Source of the DNA: Diplosphaera chodatii
Taxonomy: Eukaryota; Chlorophyta; Trebouxiophyceae; Prasiolales; Stichococcaceae
DNA: 64,000 nucleotides
NCBI GenBank assembly: GCA_032358165.1
Contig: JAALGY010000039.1
Location: 806,001 to 870,000, forward strand
Direction: 5' to 3'
The translations under genes and the position numbers were made by a program. Below, one piece after another: positions 50,715 through 62,874 of the stretch. The notes under the pieces were generated by a model, which saw only the letters and a list, made by a program, of their open reading frames with translations, searched no databases and was not told the DNA's origin. How positions within the stretch are numbered: position 1 is the stretch's first letter; each line of letters opens with the position of its first letter.

Positions 50715-53700
50715 ACTCACGCCGACGCACATCGCCTACACCCTCACACCTCACCTGCCAGCACCCGCCGTCATCTTCACCTTCACTTTCGGTCCCATCC
50801 TGGGCTCCCACCGCCGCTCATCGCCACCTACACCCTCACACCTCACCTACCAGCACCCGCCGTCGCCTTCACCTTCACCTTCAGTCCCATCCTGGACTCC
50901 CACCACCGCTCACCGCCACCTACACCCTCACACTCCACCTGTCAGCACAGGCCGCCGCCTCCACCTTCACTTTCGGTCCCATCTTGGACTCCCACCGCCA
51001 CTCACCTTCACCTACACCCTCACACCTCACCTGCCAGCAGCCGCCGTCGCCTTCACCTTCACTTTCGGTCCCCTCCTGGACTCCCACCGCCGCTCACCTT
51101 CACCTACACCCTCACACCTCACCTGCTAGCACCCGCCGTCGCCTTCACCTTCACTTTCAGTCCCATCCTGGACTCCCACCGCCACTCACCTTCACCTACA
51201 CCCTCACACCTCGCCTGCCAGCACCCGCCGTCGCCTTCACCTCACCTTCGGTCCCATCCCGGACTCCCACCGCCGCTCACCATCACCTACACCCTCACAC
51301 CTCACCTGCCAGCACCCGCCGTCGCCTTCACCTCACCTTCGGTCCCATCCTGGTCTCCCACCGCCGCTCACCCTCACCCACACCCTCACACCTCACCTGC
51401 CAGCACCCGCCGTCGCCTTCACCTTCACTTTCGGTCCCATCCTGGACTCCCACCGCCGCTCACCCTCACCTACACCCTCACACCTCGCCTGCCAGCACCC
51501 GCCGCCGCCTTCACGTTCACCTTCAATCCCATTCTGGGCTCTCACTACCACTCACCCCCACCTACACCCTCACACCTCACCTGCCAGCACCCGCCGTCGC
51601 CTTCACCTTCACCTTCACATTCAGTCCCATCCTGGACTCCCACCGCCGCTCACCTTCGCCTACACCCTCCACACCTCGCCTGCCAGCACCCGCTGCCGCC
51701 TTCACCTTCGCCTTCGGTCCCTTCCTGGACTCCCACCGCCACTCACCTTCACCTACACCCTCACACCTCACCTGCCAGCACCCGCCGTCGCCTTCACCTT
51801 CACCTTCGGTCCCATCCTGGACTCCCACCGCCACTCAGCTTCACCTACACCCTCACACCTCACCTGCCAGCACCCGCCGTCACCACCACCTTCACCTTCA
51901 GTCTTATCCTGGACTCCCACCGCCGCTCACCTTCACCTACACCCTCACACCTCACCTGCCAGCACCCGCCGTCATCTTCACCTTCACTTTCGGTCCCATC
52001 CTGGGCTCCCACCGCCGCTCATCGCCACCTACACCCTCACACCTCACCTACCAGCACCCGCCGTCGCCTTCACCTTCACCTTCAGTCCCATCCTGGACTC
52101 CCACCACCGCTCACCGCCACCTACACCCTCACACTCCACCTGTCAGCACCCGCCGCCGCCTTCACCTTCACTTTCGGTCCCATCTTGGACTCCCACCGCC
52201 ACTCACCTTCACCTACACCCTCACACCTCACCTGCCAGCAGCCGCCGTCGCCTTCACCTTCACTTTCGGTCCCCTCCTGGACTCCCACCGCCGCTCACCT
52301 TCACCTACACCCTCACACCTCACCTGCTAGCACCCGCCGTCGCCTTCACCTTCACATTCAGTCCCATCCTGGACTCCCACCGCCACTCACCTTCACCTAC
52401 ACCCTCACACCTCGCCTGCCAGCACCCGCCGTCGCCTTCACCTCACCTTCGGTCCCATCCCGGACTCCCACCGCCGCTCACCATCACCTACACCCTCACA
52501 CCTCACCTGCCAGCACCCGCCGTCGCCTTCACCTCACCTTCGGTCCCATCCTGGTCTCCCACCGCCGCTCACCCTCACCCACACCCTCACACCTCACCTG
52601 CCAGCACCCGCCGTCGCCTTCACCTTCACTTTCGGTCCCATCCTGGACTCCCACCGCCGCTCACCCTCACCTACACCCTCACACCTCGCCTGCCAGCACC
52701 CGCCGCCGCCTTCACGTTCACCTTCAATCCCATTCTGGGCTCTCACTACCACTCACCCCCACCTACACCCTCACACCTCACCTGCCAGCACCCGCCGTCG
52801 CCTTCACCTTCACCTTCACATTCAGTCCCATCCTGGACTCCCACCGCCGCTCACCTTCGCCTACACCCTCCACACCTCGCCTGCCAGCACCCGCTGCCGC
52901 CTTCACCTTCGCCTTCGGTCCCTTCCTGGACTCCCACCGCCACTCACCTTCACCTACACCCTCACACCTCACCTGCCAGCACCCGCCGTCGCCTTCACCT
53001 TCACCTTCGGTCCCATCCTGGACTCCCACCGCCACTCAGCTTCACCTACACCCTCACACCTCACCTGCCAGCACCCGCCGTCACCACCACCTTCACCTTC
53101 AGTCTTATCCTGGACTCCCACCGCCGCTCACCTTCACCTACACCCTCACACCTCACCTGCCAGCACCCGCCGTCGCCTTCACCTTCACCCTAGTCCCATT
53201 CCGGGCCCCCACCGCCGCTCACCTTCACCTACACCCTCACACCTCACCTGACAGCACCCGCCGTCGCCTTCACCTTCACTTTCGGTCCCATCCTGGACTC
53301 CCACCGCCACTCACCTTCGCCTACACCCTCACACCTCACCTGCCAGCACCCGCCGTCGCCTTCACCTTCACATTTAGTCCCATCCTGGACTCCCATCGCC
53401 ACTCACCTTCACCTACACCCTCACACCTCACCTGCCAGCACCCGCCGTCACCAGCACCTTCACCTTCGGTCCCATCCTGGACTCCCACCGCCACTCGCCT
53501 TCACCTACACCCTCGCACCTCGCCTGCCAGCGCCCGCCGCCGCCTTCATCTTCACCTTCGGTCCCATCTTGGACTCCCACCGCCGCTCACCTTCACCTAC
53601 ACCCTCACACCTCACCTGCCAGCACCCGCCGTCGCCTTCACCTTCACTTTCGGTCCCATCCTGGACTCCCACCGCCGCTCACCTTCGCCTACACCCTCAC

Positions 53701-54635
53701 ACCTCACCTGCCAGCACCCGCCGTCGCCTTCACCTTCACTTTCGGTCCCATCCTGGACTCCCACCGCCGCTCACCTTCGCCTACACCCTCACACCTCACC
53801 TGCCAGCACCCGCCGTCGCCTTCACCTTCACTTTCGGTCCCATCCTGGACTCCCACCGCCGCTCACCTTCGCCTACACCCTCACACCTCACCTGCCAGCA
53901 CCCGCCGTCGCCTTCACCTTCACTTTCGGTCCCATCCTGGACTCCAACCGCCGCTCACCTTCACCTACACCCTCACACCTCACCTGCCAGCACCCGCCGT
54001 CGCCTTCACCTTCACTTTCGGTCCCATCCTGGACTCCCACCGCCGCTCACCTTCGCCTACACCCTCCCACCTCACCTGCCAGCACCCGCCGTCGCCCTCA
54101 CCTTCACTTTCGGTCCCATCCTGGACTCCAACCGCCGCTCACCTTCGCCTGCACCCTCACACCTCACCTGCCAGCACCCGCCGTCGCCTTCACCTTCACT
54201 TTCGGTCCCATCCTGGACTCCCACCGCCGCTCACCTTCGCCTGCACCCTCACACCTCACCTGCCAGCACCCGCCGTCGCCTTCACCTTCACTTTCGGTCC
54301 CATCCTGGACTCCCACCGCCGCTCACCTTCGCCTACACCCTCCCACCTCACCTGCCAGCGCCCGCCGTCGCCTGCACTTTCACTTTCGGTCCCATCCTGG
54401 ACTTACACCGCCGCTCACCTTCGCCTACACCCTCACACCTCACCTGCCAGCACCCGCCGTCGCCTTCACCTTCACTTTCGGTCCCATCCTGGACTCCCAC
54501 CGCCGCTCACCCTCACCTACACCCTCACACCTCACCTGCCAGCACCCGCCGTCGCCTTCACCTTCACTTTGGGTCCCATCCTGGACTCCCACCACCACTC
54601 ACCCTTACCTATACGCCCGTACCTCATCTGCCCTG
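50715..54635 (+). repeat. 92-bp minisatellite of LINE-A copy 4, largest array
   Basis: About 42 units. The CGGTCCC core recurs at 53651, 53743, 53835 and 53927, exactly 92 bases apart. The three frames of the plus strand are open over long distances, and one continuous frame spans 50490-55019. Units vary mainly at a few positions (CGCTCACC/CACTCACC, TTCGCC/TTCACC/CTCACC). Confidence 0.92.
50761..53162 (+). repeat. 1201-bp higher-order tandem duplication within the minisatellite
   Basis: Bases 50761-51961 recur at 51962-53162 with very few changes. Shared unit variants such as CCGTCATCTTC, TGGGCTCCC and CCCCTCCTGG keep the same order, showing a recent duplication of a block of about 13 units. 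Confidence 0.8.
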
Positions 54636-55336
54636 TCAGCCCTGGGCCAAGATCAAGAACAAGAGCAAGAGCAAGACCAAGACCTTGGTAGCATGACAAC
54701 ACCTAGCAGCGGCCACCCGCGGAGCCCGCGCGGATGGGAGCACCTGCCTCAGAAGACCCTGGTGCCCGGTGTTGTGCATATCGGACAGCTTGCGGCGTCA
54801 GCCGCCAGCCCTCTGTTGTTTGCCAGCGCCAGCCCTCAGTCCCTTTGGGTTTGGTTGCTTTCACCAGCATGCAGGGCGCCTCGCGGCGTATCCGGTCCCA
54901 GCGGGCCCAGAGCTCGGCGTACTTGTACGCAACCGGTCCCTGCATGTCTGCGCGGGGTTTTCTGGGTCTACCCGCGGGTGCCGTGGCACGTGGACAGACA
55001 GACGTTACGACATTTCTAGAGTGATAGACCCGCAGCGGTGCGACTTCGCCGCGAGTGCGTGGCATTGCTGCCGCCGCCGCCAGGTCCCCGCACTTGTACG
55101 ACCATTAGGTAGCCTTCCTCATCGGGACTATTGCCTAGCGCTGGTCTCATGGGCCCTGCATTCCCTTGTGGTTTCAGTGTCCTCCATCGACATATTTCGA
55201 ACATGACGTTTTGATGACATACTCAGCCGCCCTCACGTTCACACGTGAGAAGCCGCATTGTGCCGCAGAGCCTTGTTCTTGAGCTTGGTTCTGGTCTGGA
55301 CGCCCTTTGTAAAAAACAAACAAACAAACAAACAAA
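54636..55336 (+). mobile_element. LINE-A 3' module and (AAAC)n tail, copy 4
   Basis: Begins after the last minisatellite unit with a CAAGAACAAGAGCAAGAGCA run, contains TGGCACGTGGACAGACAGACG, and ends CCTTTGTAAAAAAC(AAAC)n. The same module lies at about 33040-33738, 44537-45240 (reverse) and 62160-62870. Confidence 0.88.
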
Positions 55337-55345
55337 AAAGTGAAG

Positions 55346-55680
55346 GTGAAGGCGACGGCGGGCGCTCGCAGGTGAGGTGTGAGGTGAGGTGTGAGGGTGT
55401 AGGTGAAGGTGAGCGGCGGTGGGAGTCCAGGAAAGGACCGAAAGTGAAGGTGAAGGCGACGGCGGGTGCTGGCAGGTGAGGTGTGAGGGTGTAGGCGAAG
55501 GTGAGCGGCGGTGGGAGTCCAAGATGGGACCGAAAGTGACGGTGATGGCGACGGCGGGTGCTGGCAGGTGAGGTGTGAGGGTGTAGGTGATGGTGAGCGG
55601 CGGTGGGAGTCCAGGATGGGACCGAAAGTGAAGGTGAAGGCGACGGCGGGTGCTGGCAGGTGAGGTGTGAGGGTGTAGGA
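55346..55680 (-). repeat. 92-bp minisatellite of LINE-A copy 3, right part
   Basis: Continuation of the array broken at 46810 by LINE-A copy 4; it joins the coding region whose LQLI stop is at 55737. Confidence 0.85.
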
Positions 55681-55736
55681 GGTGTGCGTCGGCGTGAGTG
55701 TGGTGGGCATTCACCGTTGTCGTGCGAGACAGTGCT

Positions 55737-58700
55737 TCAGATGAGTTGGAGGCGCGGTGGGGAGGCAGCCGTCGGGGGTGGTTGTTGCGATGTTTGCGGC
55801 GGGGGTCCAGGGCGGGACTCAGGCTGGGGCTGAGGTTGGCCCTGAGGCTGTGGACGTGATTGTGACTGTGGCTGTGGACGTACTGCTGGCAGCGGCACTG
55901 GGTGAGTGGCCGTCCAGCGGACGACAAGGTCTCGGCCGTTCATGCTGCAGAGGCCGCTCGCGATCCAGATCCTTTTGAAGTCGGTCATGGGGTTGTTGTC
56001 GTCGTCAATCTGCTGGCCTCGCTGAGATCCAGTCATGTGCGCGTCGCACTGCTGTGCTAGCTCCGTGGGGGACGTGTAGGCGGCAGTGAACTCGGTGCGC
56101 ATCGACTGCACGGCGGAGTGGAGGGTGGCGGCGGCGATAGATGTAGATGAGGGTGTGGGGCCACCATGGTGGACAGCACAGTGGGCGTCCCAGGCCTTCT
56201 GTAGGTAGGTGACCCGAAGCCGGGTCCACAGCTCAAGGTCCAGGCGGCCAGGGTGCCAGGCAGTGGGGTCGCCGGCGATGATGACGTCAGGAGTGGTTGG
56301 GGGTGTGTGGCCGCCGTCGATGGCGGCCCACAAGTCGCAGAGCCACTGGAGGGCGGGCCGTGTGAGCGGGCAGTGGAGGAGGACGTGGGTGGTGTTGGCG
56401 ACGGTGGTGGGCTGCAGGGTGGCGGGGTTGTTGACGAGCGGAGTGCGGCAAGCCGGCCAGCGGCAGCAGGCCCTCTGCATGGGGGTGTCACCTGACATGT
56501 CGACAGCGGCGTGCTTATAGCGGCAGTAGGTGAGGAAGGATGGTGTGCGGAGTTGGCAGTGAAGGGCTCGCCAGGCGACGGCGACATCGGCCTTGCGGAT
56601 GTTGGTGCCGCAGAGCTGTTCCCAGCAGCGGCGGTACTTGGAGGCGACGGCAGGGGTGGTGTTGTCCTGAGGAGGATGGCGTGATTGGTGGGGCCGGCGA
56701 GCGTGTGCTTGGGGCCGCTGCTGTGGGTCGCGGGCCCGTGTCGCCATAGCACGCTATGGCGTGCCATTTGACATTGATTACATACTGGTGGTGGGCCATT
56801 TTGGCCTAGCCACAGGCTCTGGCGGAATAACCCAGAGCAACATGCACAACGAGTCGTGTCCGAAACCGTTCACTCCCCGCTGACAGAATGGGTCCACTCA
56901 ATCCCGGTTGGATGTACACCCCTCCAACTCTGCACAATGATCATGACAAACACGCAAAAAGGCTGCCAGTTGCCCGGCATCCTGCTGCATAAAGTCCGCC
57001 ACTGAGGTGATGTCGCTGTGCACGCTTGGTTGGGGCCCTGTGATGGCGATGAAGCATGGGAGACGGTGTGGAGCTGCCGTTGGCGAGGGCGAGTCAGGGC
57101 GTGGGGAGCTAGGTGTGGGTTGGTCGGCAGGGGGTGGGGAGTCTAGCTGAGTCGGCTGAGTGGGAGTCGGAGAAGTGGAGTGGGGTGCAGCAGTTGCTGT
57201 CATCGCCAGTGGTGCCTGCGGGGAGGTGCGTGTAACCCAGGCTGGGTGGTCGATGTGGTCCCGCTGAGCCGTGCGGTGCTGCTGGGCCTCGGTGATGACG
57301 GCATGCTCGGCGGCCTCAACGTGGGCGTAGCCTGGGGCGAACCAGCGAGGGATTGCTGTGGGCTGCGTGGTGGCCAAGGTGATGCGGCCTTGCTGGAGAA
57401 GCTCCGACTCCAGGAGGTGCGCCGTTCCAAGGGAGACCTCGTACTCCATAAGGTTGCGGTCTTCTTCGCCGTAGCCGTAGATGTCGGGGACGATGGTCAG
57501 ATCGGCGAGCTCGGCAAGGAAGTAGGGGCGATCCATCTTCTTGTGAGCGGGCACGTCACTGTCGTTCCCGTCGGCCGATGGCGCTGCGCCAGCAGCCGCG
57601 CGGTGTGCGGGAGGTGACCACATGACGAGATGGCAGGGTTGCCAGGGGGGCTGGGCGTCGAGGAGTGAGGCAGCGTCGTCATGGGCAGCGAGGCTGTGGT
57701 CGAGGCGCACGCGGTAGAGTCGACCATCGCCCTGGCGGCGCACGAAGCGGTGGGCAGAGTCAACCTCCCACTGCTCCGAGACGTCGACAGACGGAGGAGG
57801 CCCTGTGCCTGGCGCATCAGACGGGTGCGGGGGCGGCGGGTGGTATGGCGGGAGCCAGACACCAGCCGCACGCAGGCACACTTCCCACGCTGGGGGTTGT
57901 GGTGGCCGTGGCGCATGGTGTGGGGCAAGGGCCAAGGCTGTGGTGGAGGGCGTGACGTCCGGCTGCTGAAGTGGGGGAGGCGGCAAAGGCGGGGGTGGCG
58001 GCAGAGGTGGGGGTGGCGGAAGCACTTGGCTTGGTGGGGAGGCGTGTGTACGAGGCGGGCTGCGGTTGCGACGTCGGCTGCGGGTGGCAGCGGCGGTGGT
58101 GACGGCAGTGCTGGGTGCGCTGGAGGAGGTCGGTGAGTGACCGGCTGTGGTGGTTGGTGGCGGAGGGTCGGGCCTGGCAGCCGCCTGGGATGCCAGTGCG
58201 TCTCTGATCAGCTGCAGGCTGTACATGGCGATGCGCTGCCCAAGTGGTGCATCCAGGCTGAGGAGGTGTTCCTGGTGGCGGGCGGCGATGTGGGCGTGGG
58301 CGTCCAGGTGGTACGTGTGTCGGATGATGTCGAGTGTAATGGGGACAGGTTGCCGTGCAAACACTCCTCTGAGTGCCTGCACATGCTGAGCGAAGGCTGG
58401 CGGGCGGGGAAAGGCGTGGGCGTCAGGGCGGGCGGCGAGTGGCATGTGGACGGCGTCGAGGATGAGAGGCATGTACAGCCAGGAGTTGGTGGGGCGACGG
58501 CAGGCTGGCAATGTGGCGTGGTCGTGGACGACGCAATCAGGCACAAGGGAGGGGAGGCGGCGGCGTTGTGGTGGGGGGCAGGTGGTAGGGGGGCGGGCAG
58601 CTCGTCGTCGGTGACCAGTGAGCTGTGTGGTTGGCGGAGTGGGCCGAGTTGCAAGGGTCAGTGGAGGATCGTGCGGGCGAGGTGGCGGCGGCAGTGGGGT

Positions 58701-60120
58701 GCTCGCCAAGGGTGCTGCGGCTGAGGCGTCTGCGGCGGGTGCAAGCTCACGTGGGCTGGTCGTCGTGGCCGGCGTTGTCGGTGGAGGGTCCGGAGGGTGT
58801 GTGCCTGGCTGGCGAGGTGTATAAGGTGCGGCTGGTGGCACCGGCAGCGGGACGCTGCGAGTCGATTGCCGAGGCGGCAGTGGGGCGACGGGAAGGGCTG
58901 CCATGTCCGTCTGGTTGGTGTTCGCCTCGAGCGCTAGCCGCATGGTGGCATCAAGGGAGGCACGGATGACGGCAAGGTCCCCGCGTGCGACGGCAGCGAA
59001 TTGGGGGTCGCCCTCGATGGCTGCCCGCAGGTCGTCAAGGGACCAGAGGCCAAGAGATGCAGCTCCGATGAGGTCGGCGTCGTCGGCAATAGGGTCAGCG
59101 ATGGCGCGCTGGCTGAAGAACAGGCGATCTCGCATGACGAGGCGGTGCGTATGCTGCTGCTCAGGGTCCAGCTTGCGCCCAATCCCGATGCGGTGAGCAG
59201 CCGCGACGCCGTCGCGCAGGCGTGGCGGGAGCGATGGCACAGTGGCGATGTCGAGAGTGGATGCCATGATGGCAGGTCCGAGGCCCCAACGGTGAAGGGC
59301 TCGGGCTGGCGCGTCGGTGTGGGCAATGGAGGATGCCGGAGCTCGCATGAGGTGAAAGCCGTGAATGGACTTCCACACTGCTGGCGTCGGCTGGAACAGG
59401 CGGAACGCTCGCTTCGCTGCCAGGGCGGTGGCGAAGAGCTCAAGGGAGGGGGCGCCAGCGCCACCAGCTCGTCGGGAGAGGCCGCACACAAGTCGCTTCG
59501 GGTTGCAGTTGGCGGAGAGGGGGTCGGTGTTGTAGCGATTGCGACTGGTGTAGCCGTAGATGAGGGTGTTGAGCTTCGTCAGTTGGGTGGCTGTGAGGGA
59601 GTCGAAGCTGAGGAGGTGCACCAGCTGCGACTGCAGGTTCTGCTTGCCGACGTACGCCCGTCCAAAGAAGGAGATGGCGTGCTTGGACCACTGCAGGATC
59701 GCCTTGCCGATAAGGCCGATCCGGGAGTTGATCTTGTGCTGGCGAGCGTCGATGGCGTCGCTGCCGCAGCCGACGATGACGCCCAAGTGGTTGACATATG
59801 TGTGGTGTGGGGTATATGTGATGCCGGTGGCGGCACTGGTGTGGGCGGGTTGCCGGGCAGCCGAGCCGAACAACAGGGACTTGGTCTTGGTGGGGTTGAG
59901 CTGGGCGCCCGAGGCGGCAGCGAAGGCAGCAACAGGTCCTTCGATGACCTTGTCGCAGTCCGCTGCGGAGGCGGCGTGGATGGTGGTGTCGTCGGCGTGC
60001 ATGTGGCAAGGGGGAGCAGCTCCGCCAAAGGGGAGGGCGATGGGTTGCACGGCACCAGCGACGACCATGCGTCGAGTGAGGGCGGCAAGAGTCTAGAGCT
60101 GCATGATGTAGAGCAGTGAC
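55737..60120 (-). pseudogene. LINE-A polyprotein remnant, copy 3 (continues 64000-63835)
   Basis: Most of the LINE-A protein from within the reverse transcriptase (HMHADDTTIH box near 59988-60005) through the Pro-rich extension and Cys/His cluster to LQLI-stop. It is interrupted by a LINE-B fragment near 56769-57016 and by LINE-B at 60121. A TAG codon at 60093-60095 sits in the segment that reads LQLQTLAALTRR in copy 1. Over long stretches it is almost the same as copy 1, so both are young. Confidence 0.85.
56760..57020 (-). mobile_element. LINE-B 3' fragment with small rearrangement at its edge
   Basis: LINE-B tail, 3' UTR and about 40 terminal codons, ending at SDITS. The left junction carries the inverted sequence GCCATAGC-ACGCTATGGC, absent from the intact site at 38631, so junction repair added or inverted some bases. 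Confidence 0.7.
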
Positions 60121-60250
60121 TTGATTGATTACATACTGGTGGTGGGCCATTTTGGCCTAGCCACAGGCTCTGGCGGAATAACCCAGAGCAACATGCACAA
60201 CGAGTCGTGTCCGAAACCGTTCACTCCCCGCTGACAGGATGGTTCCACTC

Positions 60251-62874
60251 AATCACCTTCACCTTCGGTCCCATCCTGGACTCCCACCGCCACTCGCCTT
60301 CGCCTACACCCTCACACCTCACCTGGCAGCACCCGCCGTCGCCTTCACCTTCACTTTCGGTCCCATCCTGGACTCCCACCGCCGCTCACCTTCGCCTACA
60401 CCCTCACACCTCACCTGCCACCACCCGCCGTCACCTTCACCTTCACCTCCAGTCCCATCCTGGACTCCCACCGCCACTCACCTTCACCTACACCCTCCAC
60501 ACCTCGCCTGCCAGCACCCGCCGCCGCCTTCACCTTCACCTTCGGCCCCATCTTGGACTCCCGCCACCACTCACCTTCACCTACACCCTCACACCTCACC
60601 TGCCAGCACCCGCCGCCGCCGTCGCCATCACCTTCACTTTCGGTCCCATCCTGGACTCCCACCGCCGCTCACCTTCGCCTACACCCTCACACCTCACCTG
60701 CCAGCACCCGCCGTCGCCTTCACCTTCACTTTCGGTCCCATCCTAGACTCCCACCGCCGCTCACCCTCACCTACACCCTCACACCTCACCTGCCAGCACC
60801 CGCCGTCGCCTTCACCTTCACTTTCGGTCCCATCCTGGACTCCCACCGCCGCTCACCTTCGCCTACACCCTCACACCTCACCTGCCAGCACCCGCCGTCG
60901 CCTTCACCTTCACTTTCGGTCCCATCCTGGACTCCCACCGCCGCTCACCCTCACCTACACCCTCACACCTCACCTGCCAGCACCCCCCGTCGCCTTCACC
61001 TTCACTTTTGGTCCCATTCTGGACTCCCATCGCCGCTCACCTTCACCTACACCCTCACACTCCACCTGCCAGCACCCGCCGCCGACTTCACCTTCACCTC
61101 CAGTCCCATTCAGGGCTCCCACCGCCACTCACCTTTATCTACACCCTCACATCTCACCTGCCAGCACCCGCCGTCACCATCACCTTCACATTCGGTCCCA
61201 TCCTGGACTCCCACCGCCGCTCACCTTCGCCTACACCCTCACACCTCACCTGCCAGCACCCGCCGTCGCCTTCACCTTCACTTTCGGTCCCATCCTGGAC
61301 TCCCACCGCCGCTCACCTTCGCCTACACCCTCACACCTCACCTGCCAGCACCCGCCGTCGCCTTCACCTTCACTTTCGGTCCCGTCCTGGACTCCCACCG
61401 CCGCTCACCCTCACCTACACCCTCACACCTCACCTGCCAGCACCCGCCGTCGCCTTCACCTTCACTTTCGGTCCCATCCTGAACTCCCACCGCCCCTCAC
61501 CTTCGCCTACACCCTCACACCTCACCTGCCAGCACCCGCCGTCACCATCACCTTCACTTTCGGTCCCATCCTGGACTCCCACCGCCACTCGCCTTTGCCT
61601 ACACCCTCCACACCTCACCTGCCAGCACCCGCCGTCGCCTTCACCTTCACTTTCGGTCCCATCCTGGACTCCCACCGACGCTCACCTTCGCCTACACCCT
61701 CACACCTCACCTGCCAGCACCCGCCGTCGCCTTCACCTTCACTTTCGGTCCCATCCTGGACTCCCACCGCCGCTCACCCTCACACCTCACCTGCCAGCAC
61801 CCGCCGTCACCATCACCTTCACTTTCGGTCCCATCCTGGACTCCCACCGCCGCTCACCCTCACCTACACCCTCACACCTCACCTGCCAGCACCCGCCGTC
61901 GCCTTCACCTTCACCTTTGGTCCCATCCTGGACTCCCACCGCCGCTCACCTTCGCCTACACCCTCGCACCTCGCTTGCGAGCCCGCCGTCGCCTTCACAT
62001 TCACATTTAGTCCCATCCTGGACTCCCACCGCCGCTCACCTTCGCCTACACCCTCGCACCTCACCTGCCAGCACCCGCCGTCGCCTTCACCTTCACTCTC
62101 AGTCCCATCCTGGACTCCCACCACCATTCAACCTCACCTATGCGCCCGTACCTCATCTGCCCAGTCAGCACTGGGCCAAGATCAAGAACAAGAGCAAGAG
62201 CAAGACCAAGACCTTAGTAGCATGACAACACCTAGCAGCGGCCACCCGCGGAGCCCGCGCGGATGGGAGCACCTGCCTCAGAAGACCCTGGTGCCCGGTG
62301 TTGTGCATATCGGACAGCTTGCGGCGTCAGCCGCCAGCTTTCTGTTGTTTGCCAGCGCCAGCCCTCAGTCCCTTTGGGTTTGGTTGCTTTCACCAGCATG
62401 CAGGGCGCCTCGCGGCGTATCCGGTCCCAGCGGGCCCCAGAGCTCGGCGTACTTGTACGCAACCGGTCCCTGCATGTCTGCGCGGGGTTTTCTGGGTTTA
62501 CCCGCGGGTGCCGTGGCACGTGGACAGACAGACGTTTACGACATTTCTAGAGTGATAGACCCGCAGCGGTGCGACTTCGCCGCGAGTGCGTGGCATTGCT
62601 GCCGCCGCCGCCAGGTCCCCGCACTTGTACGACCATTAGGTAGCCTTCCTCATCGGGACTATTGCCTTGCGCTGGTCTCATGGGCCCTGCATTCCCTTGT
62701 GGTTTCAGTGTCCTCCATCAACATATTTCGAACATGACGTTTTGATGACATACTCAGCCGCCCTCACGTTCACACGTGAGAAGCCGCATTGTGCCGCAGA
62801 GCCTTGTTCTTGAGCTTGGTTCTGGTCTGGACGCCCTTTGTAAAAAACAAACAAACAAACAAACAAACAAAATC
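60251..62874 (+). mobile_element. LINE-A copy 5: minisatellite plus 3' module only
   Basis: Insert 60255-62870 within the last codons of LINE-B, flanked by AATC. It starts in the minisatellite (to about 62150), then the 3' module and (AAAC)n at 62847-62870. So an element consisting only of the minisatellite and 3' module was retroposed. Confidence 0.83.
60257..62150 (+). repeat. 92-bp minisatellite of LINE-A copy 5
   Basis: About 20 units in plus orientation, with several shortened units (for example near 61775-61800 and 61975-61985). Confidence 0.88.

Larger units (their letters stand above)
46802..55345 (+). mobile_element. LINE-A copy 4, 5'-truncated, 8.5 kb with nested elements
   Basis: Insert 46811-55336 within the minisatellite of copy 3, flanked by AAAGTGAAG (46802-46810 and 55337-55345). 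It begins in the Pro-rich coding region, runs to the LQLI stop at 50680, then minisatellite to about 54635, 3' module and (AAAC)n at 55313-55333. Nested: SINE 46859-47131, LINE-B 47611-48346, short LINE-A 3' end 49205-49455. Confidence 0.9.

Noticed and set aside
53569..54640. Regular repeats resembling a CRISPR array
   Set aside because: The units are contiguous with no unique spacers, and the genome is eukaryotic; this is a minisatellite.
50490..55019. A 1509-codon Pro/His/Ser-rich reading frame (and similar ones at 33626-36277, 60239-62737, 45188-46006)
   Set aside because: Composition repeats every 92 residues because a 92-bp unit is read in three frames. It is the LINE-A 3' array, so I list it as a repeat and not as an extensin-like host gene.
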